DNA of 64,000 nt from Streptomyces ochraceiscleroticus (GTDB lineage: Bacteria; Actinomycetota; Actinomycetes; Streptomycetales; Streptomycetaceae). Location of the stretch: positions 252,205 to 316,204 of the forward strand of contig NZ_JOAX01000013.1 of assembly GCF_000720485.1 (NCBI RefSeq), given 5' to 3'. The translations under genes were made by a program, and so were the position numbers. A model generated the notes under the pieces. It made no database searches. It saw nothing but the letters and a program-made list of their open reading frames with translations, and was not told where the DNA came from. Of this stretch, positions 8,305 through 16,377 are shown piece by piece. The stretch's first letter is position 1; each line of letters opens with the position of its first letter.

Positions 8305-9345
8305 TCAGATCATCAGCAGGAGCCGCGTGTGCGGTACGAGCTTGCGGTTCACGCTGGTGCTCTGCACGAAGATCGTGAAGTCGTCATTGTGGTCCGGCTT
8401 GACGCGGACTTCCGCATCCGGCAGGCCGAGCAGGGCTCGGGCCTGCGGCCCCGTGTACACCCGGTCAGTCTTCTTCTCCAGTACCGCGATCTGCTTCCGT
8501 GCCTGGACCTTCTCCGACTTACTGAGCTGGTAGAACGCACACCCGGTGCGGTAAGTGTGTCCGCATTCGACGACCCAGTCCCGTATCGCCGCTGCACGGG
8601 CCACCGGAATCAGCTGGTACTCCGACGGATTCACCGGAGCGAGGCCGGCTGCCTTGATGGTGTCCCTGTTGACCGCCTCGGCACCCGTGGAGAACACCGC
8701 CCGCGATCCCCGGATGCCCTGGGCCCGGCCCACCATGAAGTTCTCGGTGGCCTGCTGGATGACCTGCCCGGCCTCCTCCAGACCCTGGGTGCTCGTGGCG
8801 TCCCAGATGGCAATGTTGTCCTTCGGGAAACCGCACTGCATCGCTTCGCGCTTGCCCATCTGGTCCGGCACGAGGACGGCCAGCGTCCAGTTGTCCTCCT
8901 GCGTCTGGCTCATCGTGGCCACGGCCTGCACCAGCTCCCGCGGATTGTTGGCAGGAGCATCCGGGCAGCGGTGACTTGCGTTCTCCTGTCCGTCGGTCAG
9001 CACGAACGTCAGGAAGCTGTGGTCGCCGTACAGTTGAGCGGTCTGCGCCAGCTCCCGCTGCGACTTCAGCGTGGCCGCCAGCAGAGCCGTCATCCCACCG
9101 ACCCGGTACAGCTGCTTCAGGGACGGCATCCGCAGCACGTCCTTGTCGTAGATGACGCACTCCACCTTGTCCGCGAAGACGTACACCGTGACACGGGTCT
9201 CCTGGTCGAGCTCCTTCGACCGGCGGGCCAGATAGGCAATCTGCTGGTCAGCGACCTCGACGACCTTGCGGCTCAGGTGTGACATGGACGAACTGGCGTC
9301 CAAGACAAGAGCAACGTGGTTGATGTAGTTCTGGGTTCCGGACAT
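8305..9345 (-). CDS. von Willebrand factor A domain protein
   Basis: This 346-aa cytoplasmic protein begins with a vWA domain (about residues 5-185). The metal-binding MIDAS motif DASSSM is near residue 16, a Thr lies in GGMTALL, and TDGQEN forms the third MIDAS segment. The C-terminal part (about 200-346) has no family I recognise but contains a compact CGHTYRTGCAF segment and a final beta-rich stretch. ATG 9345 is preceded by GGGGGAAC. vWA proteins of this size often act with chaperone, phage-like or tellurite-type systems, but no partner is adjacent, so the role is unknown. Confidence 0.82.
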   Translation of the reverse strand: MSGTQNYINHVALVLDASSSMSHLSRKVVEVADQQIAYLARRSKELDQETRVTVYVFADKVECVIYDKDVLRMPSLKQLYRVGGMTALLAATLKSQRELAQTAQLYGDHSFLTFVLTDGQENASHRCPDAPANNPRELVQAVATMSQTQEDNWTLAVLVPDQMGKREAMQCGFPKDNIAIWDATSTQGLEEAGQVIQQATENFMVGRAQGIRGSRAVFSTGAEAVNRDTIKAAGLAPVNPSEYQLIPVARAAAIRDWVVECGHTYRTGCAFYQLSKSEKVQARKQIAVLEKKTDRVYTGPQARALLGLPDAEVRVKPDHNDDFTIFVQSTSVNRKLVPHTRLLLMI

Positions 9346-9369
9346 GAGTGTTCCCCCTCTTCCCACTGG

Positions 9370-9738
9370 ATGCTCCTAGCCTCTCACCCACCACTGACAA
9401 TCGATCTTGAACGAGAGGCTGGCGGCCGGGCCTCCCTCCAGGGACGCACCCGACCCTGGGCCGCGACGGTGCCGTACGTGGTGGGGTGGGAGGGGGAAGC
9501 TCTTCAGCAGAGACCGTGTCACCGGGGACATCGGGGAACATCACGGAACACCCGGTGTCCCAGCCCCAGTCGCACAGCGCCCGCGCAGCCTCGACCGAAC
9601 CGCCGTGGCCGCGCTGACAACTGATCGCCCCATCAGCGGCGGCCAGCGAATACCCCAGCTCGGCCGGCCCCCCCAGAAGGAGCTGGAGCTGCCCTAAATC
9701 CGGTTGGCTGGAGTCGCCCGATCGGCCAAGCTGGGCCC
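9370..9738. other. Intergenic region without a supported gene
   Basis: Holds the upstream region of the vWA gene. Two overlapping plus-strand readings are Arg/Pro-rich and lack ribosome-binding sites; nothing further is visible. Confidence 0.35.
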
Positions 9739-10065
9739 ATGCTTCGCAGAATCATGTTCGTACAGCTCAAAACGGGCTACGACACCGACCGCGGACCCTC
9801 GTGGATCGGGTGGGTGGACTTCTCCAAGTCCTGGAAGACGGCCTACTTCCACGGGCGGACCCTGCGGCGTGGCACGGGGCTCGGCTTGCCCGACGCCAAC
9901 TTCTACGACGTCGCAACCAACGAGGATTTCTGGATCTCTGGACCGAAACGCGACCGGAGCGATACCCGGTACGGCCCGGAAGGACCGACCGTAGAGGACG
10001 ACGCCGCGGACGCCTACCGCGCGTTTCTCCAGGGCGCGCCACTTCCTGGCCGGGAGGACGGCTGA
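9739..10065 (+). CDS. Conserved small protein of unknown function
   Basis: This 108-aa soluble protein has evenly distributed aromatic residues (QLKTGYDTDRGPSWIGWVDF, then KTAYFHGRTLRR). Its pattern FYDV..NEDFWISGPKRDR..TRYG resembles a family common in streptomycetes that I know only as hypothetical. ATG 9739 or the in-frame ATG at 9754 may be the start. No catalytic motif is evident, and no operon partner is visible. Confidence 0.62.
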   Translation: MLRRIMFVQLKTGYDTDRGPSWIGWVDFSKSWKTAYFHGRTLRRGTGLGLPDANFYDVATNEDFWISGPKRDRSDTRYGPEGPTVEDDAADAYRAFLQGAPLPGREDG

Positions 10066-10506
10066 GGCCCGTCCGTGGGCAGGGAAGGTGCGCCCCCGTG
10101 CCGTGGATATTGATGAAGTGGTCGCCGCCGCCTTCGTAGGTTTTGCAGTCCGGCGCACACCGTCCCCTCTCCGAACTGCCTGTTCGCGCCTCCCTGTTGG
10201 GTCGAGAGAGTGAATGGTCAGCCCGTCTGTCAGGCTCGGCCTGCTGAAGATGCATCTCGGCGGGGCCGGGAGGCCCAAGTCGACCGCGCGCAGGGGAGCC
10301 CGCATGCAACATCGGTAGAACCGTTGGTGGCCCGCTGGACGACCGTCCCGCAGGGACCGGTTACATGGTGGCTCCTGCGGTGGACCTTTCTCCGCTCTGG
10401 CGAGATACAGGTCTCGATCAATCACCGGACAGGCGAAGGCATCAGTCCTTGATCCTCGGCTCATACCCGTGACGCACAGGGGTCTGGCCTCCGGTGTGCA
10501 GGCACC
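10066..10506. other. Degraded intergenic region
   Basis: No complete gene. On the minus strand around 10090-10165 a short open stretch reads CAPDCKTYEGGGDHFINIHG, which has coding-like composition and may be the tail of a lost gene; I cannot assign it. Confidence 0.3.
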
Positions 10507-10764
10507 GTGAACGAAGTACGGCCGCAGTGGGGTGAGCTGTTGTTCTCCTCGGTGGAGGGCGTGTGCGTGGAAGCCGTCGAGGTGTCTGACACGGTCGTCC
10601 GGGGCGACGCCCGGACGACCGCCAGCCGAGCGGCCTGCCCGGGAGACGGTTGCTGGTCGGGCCGAATACATGGCTCCTACCTGCGGTTCCCTCGTGATCG
10701 CCAGCGGTCGGCAAGTTCGTCGTGGTGTCGCTCACGCGCCCGAGACCGTGCCCTGGTGACGTGA
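10507..10764 (+). pseudogene. ISL3-type transposase N-terminal remnant
   Basis: From the GTG at 10507 the reading ELLFSSVEGVCVEAVEVSD, then ARTTASRAACPGDGCWS and RIHGSYLRFPRD, matches the N-terminal zinc-finger region of ISL3-family transposases. After RFPRD the expected continuation VGKFVVVSL is found in another frame, so there is a frameshift. The catalytic part is absent. One Cys of the expected Cys pair (CPxC) has become Asp. Confidence 0.68.
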
Positions 10765-10796
10765 TCGGTCCTGGATATGGAACAGACACTCACCTT

Positions 10797-10925
10797 GAGT
10801 TTTAACCTCAGATGGCTCGTCCCGTCTCCGCGGTATCCGCCGCCGATTCCGCCCGGCTCAGGGCGGACGCCAAGAGAGCCGAGGCATGGTCGCGCTGGAG
10901 CGAGGAGCCGATCGAAGGTCAAAAC
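10797..10925 (+). repeat. Left arm of an inverted repeat flanking the SnoaL/TetR cassette
   Basis: The arm contains TTGAGTTTTAACCTCAG, then CCCGTCTCCGCGGTATCCGC, and nearer the gene GCTGGAGCGAGGAGCCGA. All three blocks recur inverted at 12001-12212. The TTGAG...CTCAG palindrome resembles operators of MerR-family activators. Confidence 0.75.
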
Positions 10926-10940
10926 CCAAGCCGGGAGCGG

Positions 10941-11327
10941 TCAGACGAAGAAGGCGTTCATCCCGGGCACGTCGGAGAGATAGGTCTCGATACTCGCGAT
11001 CTTTCCGTCGCGGAGCCGGCAGACCGTGGCCAGGTATTCGTCCAGCACAGCGTCCTCCCGGTGCGCGGTGTTGTGCAGGGAGAGCGCCATGTTCTCCCTG
11101 CTGACCAGGAGATGCAGCAGCTCGAAGTCGAGGCCGTATGAGGCGATCCGCTGAGCGCGCTCCACCACTGCGTCGGCGCCGTCGGCTGTGCCGGAGATGG
11201 TGTTGTCGCCGGGCAGGGTCCAGGTGACGTCGTCGTGCAGCAGGGCCCGGATGCCGTCCCAGTCGCCCGAGACAAGGGCCTGGTGGAAGGTGCGCCCGAG
11301 GGCGAGGGAGGCTTCGTTGGCGGACAT
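10941..11327 (-). CDS. SnoaL/NTF2-like protein
   Basis: This 128-aa protein shows the NTF2-like cone fold pattern: an N-terminal helix (ALVSGDWDGIRALLHDDVTW), a central strand with conserved Trp/Thr/Leu, and ending strands VCRLRDGKIASIETYLSD. Members are small-molecule isomerases, hydrolases or binding proteins; no catalytic dyad can be assigned by eye. It is divergent from a TetR gene with paired operators between, so it is probably the gene that repressor controls. Confidence 0.82.
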   Translation of the reverse strand: MSANEASLALGRTFHQALVSGDWDGIRALLHDDVTWTLPGDNTISGTADGADAVVERAQRIASYGLDFELLHLLVSRENMALSLHNTAHREDAVLDEYLATVCRLRDGKIASIETYLSDVPGMNAFFV

Positions 11328-11344
11328 GACATTCCCTTCGCAGT

Positions 11345-11370
11345 GCTAAAGCAGTGATCTCTGCTTTAGC
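11345..11370. promoter_or_regulatory. Operator 1, TetR target
   Basis: A perfect inverted repeat GCTAAAGCAG, six bases, CTGCTTTAGC lies in the divergent SnoaL/TetR promoter region. Confidence 0.72.
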
Positions 11371-11390
11371 GTGACCGTAAGCCCCTGCCC

Positions 11391-11415
11391 GCTAAAGCGC
11401 AACTCTTTGCTTTAG
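11391..11415. promoter_or_regulatory. Operator 2, TetR target
   Basis: GCTAAAGC (11391-11398) and GCTTTAG (11409-11415) repeat the core of operator 1, ten bases apart, just upstream of the TetR start codon. This suggests autoregulation. Confidence 0.62.
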
Positions 11416-11424
11416 GGTGGAGGG

Positions 11425-12003
11425 GTGAACGCTGACGCATCGCCGAAGCGGCCCGGCGGCCGCAGTAGCCACGTCCGTGCCGCCGTACACAGCGCCGTGG
11501 TCGCCCTGGTGGGCGAGCGCGGCGCCGACCAGGTGACCCTCCCCGCAGTGGCCAAGCGCGCGGGGGTCAACTCCAGCACCCTCTACCGGCGTTGGGGTAC
11601 GCTCGCCGCGCTCCTGGCCGACGTCGCCAAGCACCGCGGCGACGTCGGCGCGCCCCCGCTCGTCGGCGACCTGCGCACCGACCTGGAGAACCAGGCGCTC
11701 TGGACACTGACGGAGCTCTCCCGGCCCGGTGGCATCGCGTTCTTCCGCGCCGAGGTCGCGCCCGACGTCGACGAGCGGCACGACGGATTGCGTGAATGCC
11801 TGCGCAGGGTCAGCGAGCGCTTCCGCCCCGTCCTCGACGCGGCGCGGGAGCGCGGCGACGCGCCCCCGTCCCTGGAGCAGGTTCTGGATCGGATCGTTGC
11901 GCCGCTCTACTTCCGGGTGGTCTTCTCGATCCCCGGTACGGATGAGGCGTACGTCCGCGACCTTGTAGCGGAGCTGCTCGGGAAGCTCCCACTCGAGTCT
12001 TGA
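11425..12003 (+). CDS. TetR-family repressor
   Basis: This 192-aa protein has an N-terminal TetR HTH (about residues 18-62: AVVALVGERGADQVTLPAVA, then VNSSTLYRRWG) and a helical C-terminal ligand-binding domain ending in DEAYVRDLVAELLGKLPLE. GTG 11425 follows GGTGGAGG. Together with the divergent SnoaL gene it forms a compact two-gene cassette bounded by inverted repeats. Ligand unknown. Confidence 0.9.
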   Translation: MNADASPKRPGGRSSHVRAAVHSAVVALVGERGADQVTLPAVAKRAGVNSSTLYRRWGTLAALLADVAKHRGDVGAPPLVGDLRTDLENQALWTLTELSRPGGIAFFRAEVAPDVDERHDGLRECLRRVSERFRPVLDAARERGDAPPSLEQVLDRIVAPLYFRVVFSIPGTDEAYVRDLVAELLGKLPLES

Positions 12004-12212
12004 ACTTCGCTCGGCTCCTCGCTCCAGCGGAACCCGCCCGGAGCCGCACACACCTCGGGCCCCGGAGGAAGAGGTTACGGAACACCTGCAGGACAGCCCG
12101 ATGGCCCCATGCCGTTTCAGAACCTCTCGTCATCTGCCTGATCCGGGCGGAACCGGCGGCGGATACCGCGGAGACGGGGCCAGCAAGCCGACCTGAGGTT
12201 AAAACTCAAGCT
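12001..12212 (-). repeat. Right arm of the inverted repeat flanking the SnoaL/TetR cassette
   Basis: Inverted copy of the blocks at 10797-10925, with about 80 additional bases in the middle. The outer end carries CTGAGGTTAAAACTCAAG, matching the left arm palindrome. The arm starts exactly at the TetR stop codon. Confidence 0.75.
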
Positions 12213-12291
12213 CAGGCCGGTGGTGGTACCGAGCGCGGTACCACCACCGGCGCCCGCCGTGGGACCGGCGGTACTAGCAGGAGCCGGAACC

Positions 12292-12327
12292 GATCCGTCG
12301 GACAGCCAGGGCCTGTCCGACGGATCA
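12292..12327. repeat. Palindromic IS-end sequence
   Basis: ATCCGTCGGACAG, a short centre, then CTGTCCGACGGAT. The right half equals the left end of the IS5-type remnant that follows; the left half looks like the right end of another copy. This suggests two element ends abutting. Confidence 0.65.
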
Positions 12328-12427
12328 TGGACGGAGCCAAGCTCGACGCTCTCCCGGACCAACGAGCTATGCCTGCCCGCGAGCGTGCCCCACTCCTGAA
12401 CGTGCGACGATCGCCTTCGTGACGAGC

Positions 12428-12986
12428 ATGAACGGTGACTTCGAACTGTCCATGGAGGAATTGCGAGTCGTAGCGCGCTACGTCGCCGAGACAGCGCAGG
12501 AAGTTCTCCCGGTGTTCGAGGACGCCAACCCCGGTGACACCCGACCGCGGGCGGCCATCGATGCGGCATGGGAGTTCATCAACGGTGCGCCCAGGACCAA
12601 GCTTCAGCGCGTCACGTCGCTGGACGCTCACCGAGCGGCGAAGGAGACTGCCACCGAAACTGCACGTCTCGCTGCGCAAGCCGCCGGCGATGCCGCATCT
12701 GCCGCTTACCTGCACCCGATCGCGAAGGCTCACCAGGTGGGTCACATCCTGCGTGCCGCTGCGAATTGCGGCACGCATCGCCGAAATCGACGCAGGCGAG
12801 GATCCCAGGGCCGGGAACAAGGCGATCCAAGAGGTCCGCGAACGAGCCACACCGGTCCTGATCGATATCCTCCAGCGGTACCCTCTCGCGCCCACCGGTA
12901 AGAGCCGCGCTGCACAGCTCATGACTGCTCTGGACACCTCCCTCCGTGGGTCCCCGCGAGCGGGGCCTGAACGCACAGGTGGCTAG
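12428..12986 (+). pseudogene. Putative immunity-type protein, frameshifted
   Basis: The first frame gives FELSMEELRVVARYVAETAQ, EVLPVFEDANPGDTRPRAA and a run of Ala-rich helices to about 12768 (GHILRAAA). A second frame then continues with ARIAEIDAGEDP, RERATPVLIDILQRYP and KSRAAQLMTALDTSLRG, ending at 12986. Together these reconstruct one all-helical protein of about 185 residues resembling an exported-toxin immunity family (Imm5-like) annotated in actinobacteria. One extra base near 12770 breaks it; a sequencing error would also explain this. It sits inside the IS5-type ends. Confidence 0.62.
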
Positions 12987-13056
12987 GTTTTGGCCGTGGC
13001 GGATCTTGTGGCTGCTGGGAACTCTCGTCGTTGGCATGATCATGGGCGGGGAGGAG

Positions 13057-13539
13057 GGACTCGGGCGCTCCCGGGGCGGCCTGACCTACAAGATCCACCT
13101 GGCCGCTGAGGGCGGACGCCGCCCGCTGTCCCTACTCATCACGCCGGGTCAGTGGGGCGACGCGCCGCAACTCAGCCCGGCCATGGAACGCATCCGTGTC
13201 CACCGCCACGGCGGCGGTCATCCTTCGCACCCCGCCAGATCACGTCGGCGGCGACAAGGCGTATTCCTCCGGCCGAAACCGTCGCTACCTGCGACGACGC
13301 CAGATCAAGCACACCATCCCCGAGCCCAGAAGCCAGCGCGCTCACCGCAAGAGCCGCGGCAGCCGCGGCGGCAGACCCACCGGCTTCGACATGACGGTGT
13401 ACGAGCGCAGGAACGAAGTGGAGCGGACCATCAACGCCTTGAAAACTTCCGGGCCGTGGCCACGAGGTCCGACAAACGTGCCTACGTCTTCCACGGCACC
13501 GTCATCGTCGCTTCGATCCGACTCCGGCTCCGCCCGTGA
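13057..13539 (+). pseudogene. IS5-family transposase fragment
   Basis: Three frames must be joined. GGLTYKIHLAAEGGRRPLSL runs to GQWGDAPQ; then HVGGDKAYSSGRNRRYLRRR and RRNEVERTINALK (holding the DDE-type glutamate region); then NFRAVATRSDKRAYVFHGTV to the stop at 13537-13539. The N-terminal half with the first catalytic Asp is absent, so the enzyme is dead. Confidence 0.82.
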
Positions 13540-13553
13540 TCCGTCGGACAGCC

Positions 13554-14369
13554 CTAGGAATCGGGCTGTGTGCTGAGCGGTTCCGGCGTGGTGTTCTCCA
13601 GGTCCGGTGGCTCAGGCTGCGGGGGCGGGGCTGTCGGTGTCGTCGGTGCTGTCTTGGCCTTGGCGACGGCGGCCGTGAGCTGTTCCTGCACGGCGGGGGG
13701 CAACGTAGTGCCGTGAACCGAGTTCACCAGTTCCCCGGCCAGGCGGTACAGCTTGGTGTTGGTGTTCTGTGAGGCCGTGACCAGCACATCCCAGGCCGCC
13801 TCGGGGCTCAGACTGAAGGAGGCCATCAGCATGCCGCGGGCCAGGTCGATGGTCGGCCGGGTCTGCATGGCCCGTCGCAATTGGGCGACCAGGACATGCG
13901 GGTCCTGGTCGGTGTCCTTGGACGGGGCCGGGTCGTGGGCGGCAGAGGATGTCATGTGCTTGTCGTCCGGGTTCGGGGGCGTGAACAGGTTCTTGGTGCT
14001 GGTCAGGTCGAGCAGTCGCTCGACCATGGGGCTGCTGGAGCGGAGGGTGACGGTCTTGCCCTGTTCCAGAGCTCGCTGGCGCAGGATGAGCAGGAGGTTG
14101 AGGCCGGAACAGTCACAGAACTCGACCCCATGCAGGTCCAGGTCGACACCACTGGCTGAGAGGCTGAGGGCTTGGTGCAGGTAGGACCGGAGCCACTGGC
14201 CGGCGTCCAGGTCGAGCTCTCCCCGGATCGCTGCGGTCACCCGATCGCCGTCCGGCAGGACATCGATTGATGCCAGGAACGGCGGGACCGCCGCCGACGG
14301 AGGGCACACTCGCCCGTGCCCGGACCCCTGTCCGGTGGGGGACTGCTCAGAGTACGCAGGCTCTGGCAT
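13554..14369 (-). CDS. STAS-ANTAR two-domain regulator, 3' end cut by an IS
   Basis: This 271-aa protein begins with an anti-sigma-antagonist STAS domain (about residues 30-130), including the phosphorylatable-type serine in CDCSGLNLLLIL. An ANTAR RNA-binding domain follows (about 150-215: RPTIDLARGMLMASFSLSPE, then AWDVLVTASQNTNTKLYRLA), and a Pro/Thr-rich tail. The family couples partner switching to antitermination. ATG 14369 follows GAGGGAGAGG. The stop codon TAG is part of the CTAG at the IS junction, so the native C-terminus was probably replaced; the loss may be confined to the disordered tail. Confidence 0.82.
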   Translation of the reverse strand: MPEPAYSEQSPTGQGSGHGRVCPPSAAVPPFLASIDVLPDGDRVTAAIRGELDLDAGQWLRSYLHQALSLSASGVDLDLHGVEFCDCSGLNLLLILRQRALEQGKTVTLRSSSPMVERLLDLTSTKNLFTPPNPDDKHMTSSAAHDPAPSKDTDQDPHVLVAQLRRAMQTRPTIDLARGMLMASFSLSPEAAWDVLVTASQNTNTKLYRLAGELVNSVHGTTLPPAVQEQLTAAVAKAKTAPTTPTAPPPQPEPPDLENTTPEPLSTQPDS

Positions 14370-14495
14370 GGCCTCTCCCTCGTCTGTGCCTACGACCGCT
14401 TTAAGGCTGCCGCCCTCGCCAACACACGTCAACTAATACCTGAAAAAGAGTACGTGGTTTTGAAAGCGTGCATGTCCAGTCGCTAAAGTAGAGGG

Positions 14496-14852
14496 ATGGA
14501 TGGAGTGCCCGAGCCCTACACCGGATGGACGTTCATCACCAACCATGCGCGAGTGCTGACAGCCATTGCCGACAACCACAGCGCCCGCATCCGTGACATC
14601 GCGGCGTACTGCCGCCTCACCGAACGCGCCGTCCAGAAGATCATCGCCGACCTGGAGCAGGACGGTTACCTCTCCCACACCCGGGAGGGACGCACCAACC
14701 TGTACCGCATCGATCCCAGCAAGGTGCTGCGCCACCCGGCCGAATCGGGCCTGACGGTGGCCTCCCTGCTCTCCCTGCTCGTCCAGGACGAAGCCAACCG
14801 CACCACGCCCGAGTCCTCCGACAACAGCAGCCGGTCCCACGCCAGGGCTTGA
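14496..14852 (+). CDS. Winged-helix (MarR/ArsR-like) regulator
   Basis: This 118-aa protein reads as a single winged helix: TFITNHARVLTAIADNHSAR, IRDIAAYCRLTERAVQKIIA for the recognition helix, then DLEQDGYLSHTREGRTNLYR for the wing. The C-terminus is polar. This architecture is common in small Streptomyces regulators beside STAS/anti-sigma genes. It is divergent from the STAS-ANTAR gene. Its target is unknown. Confidence 0.8.
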   Translation: MDGVPEPYTGWTFITNHARVLTAIADNHSARIRDIAAYCRLTERAVQKIIADLEQDGYLSHTREGRTNLYRIDPSKVLRHPAESGLTVASLLSLLVQDEANRTTPESSDNSSRSHARA

Positions 14853-15014
14853 CCGCCGCACAATCGTGCCTGCGGCCCCCCTGGAAGGGGCACCGCCCTT
14901 CTCCGGGTGGTGGGCAAGTGATACGTGGCAGCTCTCGCTTGCGGTGCGGATGCCCGCCGAGCCGATACGTGCCCAGCCCGTCGACCTTCGTCCTGCCGGC
15001 CGGGTGGGATGGCA

Positions 15015-15491
15015 TCACCCACTGGAGACAAGCTCGGCCAGGTGGTGCAGCGAGTTGGTGAGGTGCTCCGGGCCGAAGGGTGGGAACCGGAGGTACTCCC
15101 GGATGGACTGCGGCACCGCCGACCAGTCGTAGGTGAGCGTGACCTCGGTTTCGGACGGACCGAGCGGCGCAAGGTCGTAACGCCAGAGCCAGCCGCCGAA
15201 CTCCAGGTGACCGTCCTCCTTCTCCTGTCCCGTCAGCCAGCCGATGGCGCGCGGTGGGTCGAGCACCTGGACCTTGTTGGCCACCTGGTAGTCACCGTGG
15301 GGATGGTCGGGGTGATACATGTTCATCCGGAAGACCTGCCCCACCTCGGTCAGCGGCGCCCGGTCGACGGATTCCTGAACCCAGCCGGTGCCATCGATCG
15401 CAGCATGGATCGTTGGATCCGCCAGCACCGCGAACACCCTCGCGGCGGGCACGGCGACAGTCAGGGTGGCGCTCACATTCTCCTGGTCCAC
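15015..15491 (-). CDS. SRPBCC (START-like) family protein
   Basis: This 158-aa protein begins SATLTVAVPAARVFAVLADP, the usual opening of polyketide-cyclase/START-like domains. It continues with central strands QVFRMNMYHPDHP and YQVANKVQVLDPPRAIGW, and a closing long helix IREYLRFPPFGPEHLTNSLH. The fold binds hydrophobic ligands. GTG 15491 is preferred because AAGGAG lies about 10 nt upstream. The next SRPBCC gene is divergent; the ligand is unknown. Confidence 0.82.
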   Translation of the reverse strand: MDQENVSATLTVAVPAARVFAVLADPTIHAAIDGTGWVQESVDRAPLTEVGQVFRMNMYHPDHPHGDYQVANKVQVLDPPRAIGWLTGQEKEDGHLEFGGWLWRYDLAPLGPSETEVTLTYDWSAVPQSIREYLRFPPFGPEHLTNSLHHLAELVSSG

Positions 15492-15727
15492 GGTGTGCAC
15501 GCTCCTTGCTACCTCATCTCGGGCCTCCCGCGGGTGCGGAAGGGGGACACCCAGCATGCAGACGACGGGGACAGCCGCACGTGACTTGCGGTCTCTTTTT
15601 GCGGGGTTGGCGGGCGGCTCGGAGTGCCTTGACGCAGGCCCCGCTCGCTGGGAGCCTGTCGCCATCATGAGGAGCCGTTGGCTCGGCCTGGATGATGCGG
15701 GCTGTGCCCATGGTCCAGGAGGAGCAC

Positions 15728-16201
15728 ATGAGCGATGTGCGAGTCTCGGCCGCCGGCGATTTCCCGCCCGCAACCTTCATCGAGGCCCTCACCACCTTCG
15801 GCCCGGAACGGGCAAAGATCTGGGGCAACAGCAGCGCCGGACAGTTGGTGGTCCACGACCAGGGCGAGGGCTGGGCCGACGTCACCGAGGGGACCGACGC
15901 GGGGGGAATCTGGCAGCGCTACCGGTATGCCTGGTCGCCCAGTGAGGTGCGCTTGGATGTGGTGGACAGCAATGCCTTCGGCAAGGGCAGTTACTGGCTG
16001 TACCGGCTGACCGCCGAGGCAGGTGATCAGCGAACGCGGATCGACCTGCACATTCATCGCGTTCCCACGACGACCAAGGGCAAGCTCTTCGATCCGCTGC
16101 TGCGCCTCATCGGCGGCGTGTATTTCGGCCGGGACCTGCGCCGCTCCGTCCGGCGGATCGGGCGCCTCTTTGCGGAGAAAGGCGTGCACGGCTCGTCATG
16201 A
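15728..16201 (+). CDS. SRPBCC-like protein
   Basis: This 157-aa protein opens with DVRVSAAGDFPPATFIEALT and has alternating strands typical of START-like proteins (VRLDVVDSNAFGKGSYWLYR, TRIDLHIHRVPTTTKGK). The C-terminal helix is amphipathic and basic (GRDLRRSVRRIGRLFAEKG). ATG 15728 follows GGAGGAGC. Divergent from another SRPBCC gene. Function unknown. Confidence 0.72.
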   Translation: MSDVRVSAAGDFPPATFIEALTTFGPERAKIWGNSSAGQLVVHDQGEGWADVTEGTDAGGIWQRYRYAWSPSEVRLDVVDSNAFGKGSYWLYRLTAEAGDQRTRIDLHIHRVPTTTKGKLFDPLLRLIGGVYFGRDLRRSVRRIGRLFAEKGVHGSS

Positions 16202-16377
16202 CCGGCCACCGGCCCGCCCGCGCTCGCCACACGCCGTGGTGCCAGACCCGTCCGCGCCCGGGCAGAACTGCGGACAGGCAAAAGGGGACCTGACGACCGG
16301 GGGGAGAGGAGCGTTCCGGGACGGTCGACGGCTTCCCGCCCGCCATCCCGGAAACGTGTGCCTCCCGGAAGCGCGTG

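Larger units (their letters stand above)
12311..13553 (+). mobile_element. IS5-type element remnant containing an immunity-like gene
   Basis: The left end GGGCCTGTCCGACGGATCA and the right end (complement GGGCTGTCCGACGGATCA, about 13535-13552) are near-identical terminal inverted repeats. The right flank is CTAG, a typical IS5-group target. Between the ends lie an immunity-like gene and the C-terminal half of a transposase; the transposase N-terminal half is missing. Confidence 0.7.
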
